Below are positions 60,390 to 64,000 of a stretch of DNA of 64,000 bases, one piece after another. The stretch's first letter is position 1. Every line of letters starts with the position of its first letter. The notes beneath the pieces are model-generated. The model searched no databases, was not told the origin of the DNA, and saw only the letters and a list, made by a program, of their open reading frames with translations. This DNA is from Moanibacter sp964542645 (GTDB lineage Bacteria; Verrucomicrobiota; Verrucomicrobiia; Opitutales; UBA2987): positions 1-64,000 of the forward strand of contig CAZIUG010000010.1 of NCBI GenBank assembly GCA_964542645.1, given 5' to 3'. The position numbers and the translations under genes are program-made.

Positions 60390-61418
60390 TTAGCAGTTTA
60401 ACGGTTCCACCAGTACCTTGCAGCACTTGTGCGGATCAGAGGCTAATTCGAACGCCTTTTCTGCGTCTTCCAGGGGAAAACGATGAGTGATTAGCTTCGC
60501 TGCGTCTTTGTTACGAGACCTAAGAATCCTAGCCGCTTCTATAGCGTATTTGTGCAAAGGTGCACCGATCGTTCCTTTCACAGTAAGTTTCTTTGTTACT
60601 ACCTTTATCACGTCGATACCTAACTTGGTTCGTGTGAGCGCTACCATGATCAGTTGGCTCTGGAGAGCAGAAATTTCAACTGCTTGGGTAACTGAATCTG
60701 CTGTGCCTGCGCATTCGAATACGATGTCGGCACCGTTCCCGGCTTTCCCGGGGCATTTGGATACGGCGGAACGTAATCGATCGACACCTTCCGGACCAGA
60801 AGGATCCACGGTGATCGCGCCTATGGATTCTGCAATCTCGCGTCGCAGGGGGGAAGGTTCACTTACGACAATGTGATTATAACCTCTAGTTTGAGCAGCC
60901 AAAAGCACAGAGAGGCCAATCGTTCCGCTTCCCAGAATCACCAATTTCGGATGACTCTTAACGTTTGTTGGAATAATGGCCTCAGAACGGTCAAGAGCCT
61001 GGAGTGCCACGGTCAGGGGTTCTATAAGAGTAACCAAATCTTGTTCGATAACGGAGCACTTATTGGCTTTGCCTGAACCTTCGACAGATATCAAATTTCG
61101 ATCTGCTTCCGGGACTAAAAGATACTCGGCAAATGCTCCCCCAAATTGAACCCATTGTGGATGGCCGGTAACTCGCTGGTCAGGACTAATGTTGGTAACG
61201 CGCTCCCCTACGGATACAACCTGAGCGGCAAATTCGTGGCCCGAGTTTAGAGGGTAGCGAAATCGGCTGCCGTAGGCGTCCATTAGGTATCGATGGACAT
61301 CCGAGCCACAAATGCCGCAGACTTGAATCCTTAACAGAGCGTCGTCTGGCCCCCATTTTGGGACTGGCACCTGATGCACCCGTACCCGGCGAGGTTCATA
61401 AACCTCAGCTGCTAGCAT
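60390..61418 (-). CDS. Zinc-dependent medium-chain alcohol dehydrogenase (sorbitol dehydrogenase-like)
   Basis: A 342-residue medium-chain dehydrogenase from ATG 61418, which fits the usual family start (MLAAEVYEP); a GTG at 61454 would add 12 residues. Catalytic zinc ligands are Cys37 in CGICGSDVH and His61-Glu62 in SGHEFAAQ. The cofactor motif is LGSGTIGLSVL near residue 170. The four-cysteine structural zinc loop is absent (HPQWVQFGG follows), which is normal for the sorbitol/threonine-dehydrogenase branch. It should oxidise a polyol or hydroxy acid with NAD. It is convergent with dioxygenase 5. Confidence 0.87.
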   Translation of the reverse strand: MLAAEVYEPRRVRVHQVPVPKWGPDDALLRIQVCGICGSDVHRYLMDAYGSRFRYPLNSGHEFAAQVVSVGERVTNISPDQRVTGHPQWVQFGGAFAEYLLVPEADRNLISVEGSGKANKCSVIEQDLVTLIEPLTVALQALDRSEAIIPTNVKSHPKLVILGSGTIGLSVLLAAQTRGYNHIVVSEPSPLRREIAESIGAITVDPSGPEGVDRLRSAVSKCPGKAGNGADIVFECAGTADSVTQAVEISALQSQLIMVALTRTKLGIDVIKVVTKKLTVKGTIGAPLHKYAIEAARILRSRNKDAAKLITHRFPLEDAEKAFELASDPHKCCKVLVEPLNC

Positions 61419-61454
61419 CGTTTTAGGAACTTGGGGATGTTGGGGACTATTCAC

Positions 61455-61873
61455 TTAATAAATTTCTGATCGATTATCCGCATCATTCCTGATTAGCCGT
61501 AAAAAGCGGCAACCCGCTAGTCCTATTATTCAACGGAGGCATCTTGATCGGCTAAAAGTTAACTGCGTCTATCCTTCCTGGGACTATTCATTTATTCTGT
61601 AGACTACCTGGGATTGTCCTCCTAGGGGTAAGCTCGCGGTGCACAGTCGCAAGGCGAGGGAAGCAAGAAACAGACCCCGAATCCTGAACAGCAAGTCTGC
61701 TTTAAGCAATGGAAAATTTAATACCGTCTCTTGCAGTTCTAAAGATCAATCCTCTAAAAACATTCTAGTCTAACTTCTCTTCGATTGAGTGTCTAAGAGA
61801 ATTTGATTAATAAGTGAACCTTCCTGGCGCTTGACAGTTACAAAGTTGCATTCTACCACCTCTTTTACAAAAC
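61455..61873. other. Gene-free region with an imperfect hairpin at 61491-61522
   Basis: GATTAGC pairs with GCTAGTC (one mismatch) and, inside, GCCG with CGGC, in the divergent region between the alcohol dehydrogenase and the sugar isomerase genes. It may be an operator or a leader hairpin. I see no gene or RNA in these 419 bases. Confidence 0.35.
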
Positions 61874-62656
61874 ATGGCTATGAAATTATCCTGTTGCATA
61901 TGGGCACTGTCAGAGTTGCCGGGCAATGCACTCGAACATGCCTCATTTGCCGGATTTAAGTCAATCGATGTTCGTCCTGATTCTTTGGATACCGATGAGC
62001 AGATTGTCCGGTCTCAAGCTCTTGAGCTAGATGTCTCCTGTTTTGGTGCATCCTTTGGACTTCCGAATGGGATTTCCTTGGATCATGAGGAAACTTTTCT
62101 GCGAAACGAAGCGGTTGCCTACCTTGAAAAAGGGATTCAAACTAGTGGTAAGTTGGGCGCTAATACTGTCTATGTGGTTCCCGAGACGTCGGAAGATCGT
62201 AGGAATCTTTCACGCTATGCCAATTCGCTTACCTTAGCAGCGGATCGAGCCGCTGCCTTTGGGGTCAAACTGTGCGTGGAGCACTTTCCTGGAAGCGCTC
62301 TGCCAACCGCTCTCGGAACTATCGAATATTTGAAAAACATCGATCACCCCAATCTTTTTCTTCTTCTGGATCTCGGTCACTTGCAAATCTCCCATGAAAA
62401 TCCTGCCTCTATCATTGATGCTGCCGGTTCTCTTCTCGGATACGTTCATCTTGACGACAACGATGGGAAAGGTGATTTGCATCTTCCCCTTTGCGATGGG
62501 ATCCTAAATCTGGAAACATTGGAGACTACCTTTCAAGCTCTTTATGACAATGAGTATATCGGCAACGTCAGCTTAGAGCTAAGTCCGAACCTTGATGATC
62601 CTCTCGATGGACTAATCCGCAGCCGTCGAGTAGTTGAGGAGTTTCTGAGTAGGTAA
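61874..62656 (+). CDS. Sugar phosphate isomerase/epimerase-type TIM-barrel protein, short form
   Basis: A 260-residue member of the xylose isomerase-like/AP endonuclease 2 barrel family. Metal-ligand segments are LCVEHFPGS, LLLDLGHLQIS, YVHLDDNDGKGD and VSLELSPN, at the expected strand ends. It is shorter by about 90 residues than the isomerase at 16.3-17.3 kb, so the two are not recent copies. The family includes hydroxypyruvate isomerase and sugar epimerases; the substrate is unknown. Being close to an alcohol dehydrogenase and an RraA-type gene fits a sugar or sugar-acid route. Confidence 0.82.
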   Translation: MAMKLSCCIWALSELPGNALEHASFAGFKSIDVRPDSLDTDEQIVRSQALELDVSCFGASFGLPNGISLDHEETFLRNEAVAYLEKGIQTSGKLGANTVYVVPETSEDRRNLSRYANSLTLAADRAAAFGVKLCVEHFPGSALPTALGTIEYLKNIDHPNLFLLLDLGHLQISHENPASIIDAAGSLLGYVHLDDNDGKGDLHLPLCDGILNLETLETTFQALYDNEYIGNVSLELSPNLDDPLDGLIRSRRVVEEFLSR

Positions 62657-62876
62657 TATGGATTGTCGCTCGCTCGATTCATTATTCTCGATGAGGAAAA
62701 GAGGGAGATTGAGTATTCCTATCTTGGAATTTTTCCTCTATGGTAACCCTATTCCCTAGAGTGCGTGTGGAGAGTTATCTAATATGAACGGATTTGCTTG
62801 AAATAAACCAAAGACGGATGAAGTAATTCCGACCAGATGGATCACCTCAGCCTATGACCTGATCCAAGTCTACCAA

Positions 62877-63203
62877 TCACTGCATCGGAGAGTAGGGTGT
62901 TGGCTCAAGAAGCTGATTCTTTACATTCCTGACGATGACGCCGAACTTGTGGGATTGCTCAAAGACTCGCTGCCATTCCGGATCAGCTCGGAATTTAGCC
63001 CACGCCTCTTGTCGATGGTTGGCATCGGTGAAGGCGACCAGATACGTTAGTTCATGGTTGCTATCCCCTACGGCCGTAGTCCAGTAACCGATACTCTTGA
63101 TACCATGTTTTTCAAAAAGTTTTAAGGTGTGAGCGGCAAACCGTTTGTTCAAAGCCGGAAGCATACCGGGGTTGCATTCGTAAATCCTCAGTTCGTAAAG
63201 CAT
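62877..63203 (-). CDS. NIPSNAP family protein
   Basis: A 108-residue protein with MLYELRIYECNPG, FEKHGIKSIGYWTTAVGD and ELTYLVAFTDANHRQEAW, all typical of the ferredoxin-like NIPSNAP domain (dimeric alpha-beta barrel). The family's biochemical role in bacteria is unknown; it occurs often in catabolic clusters of Planctomycetes and Verrucomicrobia, where members are suggested to bind or isomerise small substrates. It is convergent with the sugar isomerase gene, 220 bases apart. Confidence 0.87.
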   Translation of the reverse strand: MLYELRIYECNPGMLPALNKRFAAHTLKLFEKHGIKSIGYWTTAVGDSNHELTYLVAFTDANHRQEAWAKFRADPEWQRVFEQSHKFGVIVRNVKNQLLEPTPYSPMQ

Positions 63204-63683
63204 GGCATAGTTCCTCTCAATATTCGATTTCCAATTTTACTTTAAAAGGTTTTAATGAATGCCTATAGAAGGATTTATCACCACTGTATTGCACCAGGCG
63301 ATACGTTTTTATTTGTTCGATGTTAGGCTCTGAAAGAGATTTTTATTTCCTTTATATGAACAAATTGGAACAATTAAGTTTAGCATACGAGATGTGATAA
63401 CTCAGCTTGATTCTTCCTGAATTTGAATTCTGTTACCCAAATCCTGAGAAATTGTGTCAACTTCTAATCCAAACTCGAAAGAAAGGGGGATCTCACCAAA
63501 TTTAGGACAGGCGAGAGAACCTTATGATGCAACTTATCTCAAGCTCGTTATTAGATGAACCCTCGCCTATGTTCTTAGTAGATGTTCGATGGGAATCTTA
63601 TTTTTAGGAGCAGGGAATCTTTTGCAATCATTGCTCTTGAATATTTAACCCAACTGTCTCAGCCCGTTGAGGAGGCCTATGTT
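63204..63683. other. Gene-free leader region before the RraA-family gene
   Basis: AGGCGAG (63509-63515) and CTCGCCT (63562-63568) can pair over 46 bases. A 27-codon frame at 63523 has no features. A strong GAGGAGG at 63669-63675 precedes the RraA-family ATG. Otherwise nothing is visible in these 480 bases. Confidence 0.35.
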
Positions 63684-64000
63684 ATGTCCGAAGCACTATC
63701 CCCATCCGTAATCGAATCCCTTCGCGAGTTTGACAGCGCAACCATAGCGAATGCCATCGAATATTTTGAGGCACGCGACCGGACTACCGGTTACGCTACT
63801 GGCGATTTAGTTTGTCAGACCCCTGAGATTACCCAGCCGATGGTTGGTTGTGCAATTTCCTGTAAGTTTGATTCCACGACCCCTGGTGACCGACGTCCTT
63901 CAGGTCTCGGGGAACTGATAGAGTTGGTCAACTCTGCCCCCAAACCGTCCGTGCTCGTTGTCGAACATTTAGGACATGACAGGAAGCGCTCTTGTTTATT
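63684..64000 (+). CDS. RraA-family protein, N-terminal part
   Basis: This gene begins at ATG 63684 behind the ribosome binding site GAGGAGG and is open to the window end (about 105 residues). The start LREFDSATIANAIEYFEARD, quoted here only in part (SATIANAIEYF), followed by a glycine-bearing GYATGDLV, is that of RraA-type proteins, a family that includes 4-hydroxy-4-methyl-2-oxoglutarate/oxaloacetate aldolases and regulators of ribonuclease E. The catalytic G-x-R-D part lies outside the window. In this context an aldolase or decarboxylase role in catabolism is more likely (inference). Confidence 0.8.
   Translation, partial: MSEALSPSVIESLREFDSATIANAIEYFEARDRTTGYATGDLVCQTPEITQPMVGCAISCKFDSTTPGDRRPSGLGELIELVNSAPKPSVLVVEHLGHDRKRSCL

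Noticed and set aside
1..64000. CRISPR arrays, insertion sequences, prophage or integrase genes
   Set aside because: No regularly spaced repeats, transposase, integrase or phage structural motif was seen.

Overview
The window reads as a stretch of chromosome from a Gram-negative bacterium, most likely Verrucomicrobiota (Opitutae-like), possibly marine or host-associated. This is an inference from gene content. Supporting points are an outer-membrane lipoprotein of the TolC/NodT type with an RND pump, the blocks tyrA-aroA-cmk and ribBA-ribH-nusB-ftsY-aroB, a suf operon led by a Fur-family gene, and an excess of phytanoyl-CoA dioxygenase-like, sugar isomerase, SDR and enolase-superfamily genes, as is common in Verrucomicrobia, Planctomycetes and Poribacteria. 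I found no rRNA, tRNA, CRISPR array, transposase or phage gene.

Layout. 1-3.5 kb: catabolic genes (partial enolase-superfamily enzyme, cupin-like protein, isochorismatase-like hydrolase, SDR, nitrilase-family amidohydrolase). 3.7-7.7 kb: DsbD-like thiol-disulfide reductase, divergent from an outer-membrane efflux factor. 7.9-12.8 kb: leftward housekeeping genes (tyrA, aroA, cmk, thrH and a hydroxyacid-oxoacid transhydrogenase). 12.8-18.3 kb: a small membrane ORF, an orphan type IV pilin-like gene with a clear terminator, a VTT-domain membrane protein, xseA, a sugar isomerase and an Fpg/MutM with a degenerate zinc finger. 18.5-26.6 kb: tightly packed rightward core genes (ribBA, ribH, nusB, ftsY, aroB, a hypothetical gene, pdxA, an A-type Fe-S carrier, infC, a cell-wall amidase). 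26.8-32.1 kb: clpP and the leftward operon fur-sufC-sufB-sufD-sufT, with a Fur/PerR-box-like palindrome in front. 32.2-37.1 kb: SDR, AI-2E-type permease, family 2 glycosyltransferase with a G10 tract, and a divergent class I aminotransferase. 37.3-39.4 kb: three redox genes (pentaheme cytochrome c, Tll0287-like monoheme protein, membrane protein with two HX13H pairs). 39.6-40.7 kb: PhoD-like phosphatase.

40.9-64 kb is accessory: an enolase-superfamily dehydratase, SDR, DUF6807 protein, five phytanoyl-CoA dioxygenase-like proteins, a Nudix protein, an RND pump with its adaptor, an Ldh-family dehydrogenase, a DUF2848 protein, an unknown conserved protein, a zinc alcohol dehydrogenase, a sugar isomerase, a NIPSNAP protein and, running off the end, an RraA-family gene. 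It has no transporter for uptake and no regulator.

How the parts fit. The core blocks supply aromatic amino acids, riboflavin, pyridoxal phosphate, Fe-S clusters and general functions. Both ends look like oxidative catabolism of small organic acids, sugar acids or amides, with substrates that sequence alone cannot name. The observations I rate highest are the three-gene redox module, the dioxygenase-like protein with His-Asn-Ser instead of His-x-Asp/Glu, the G10 tract in the glycosyltransferase, the ribBA whose GTP cyclohydrolase II half has lost its zinc cysteines, and the isolated class I alpha aminotransferase.
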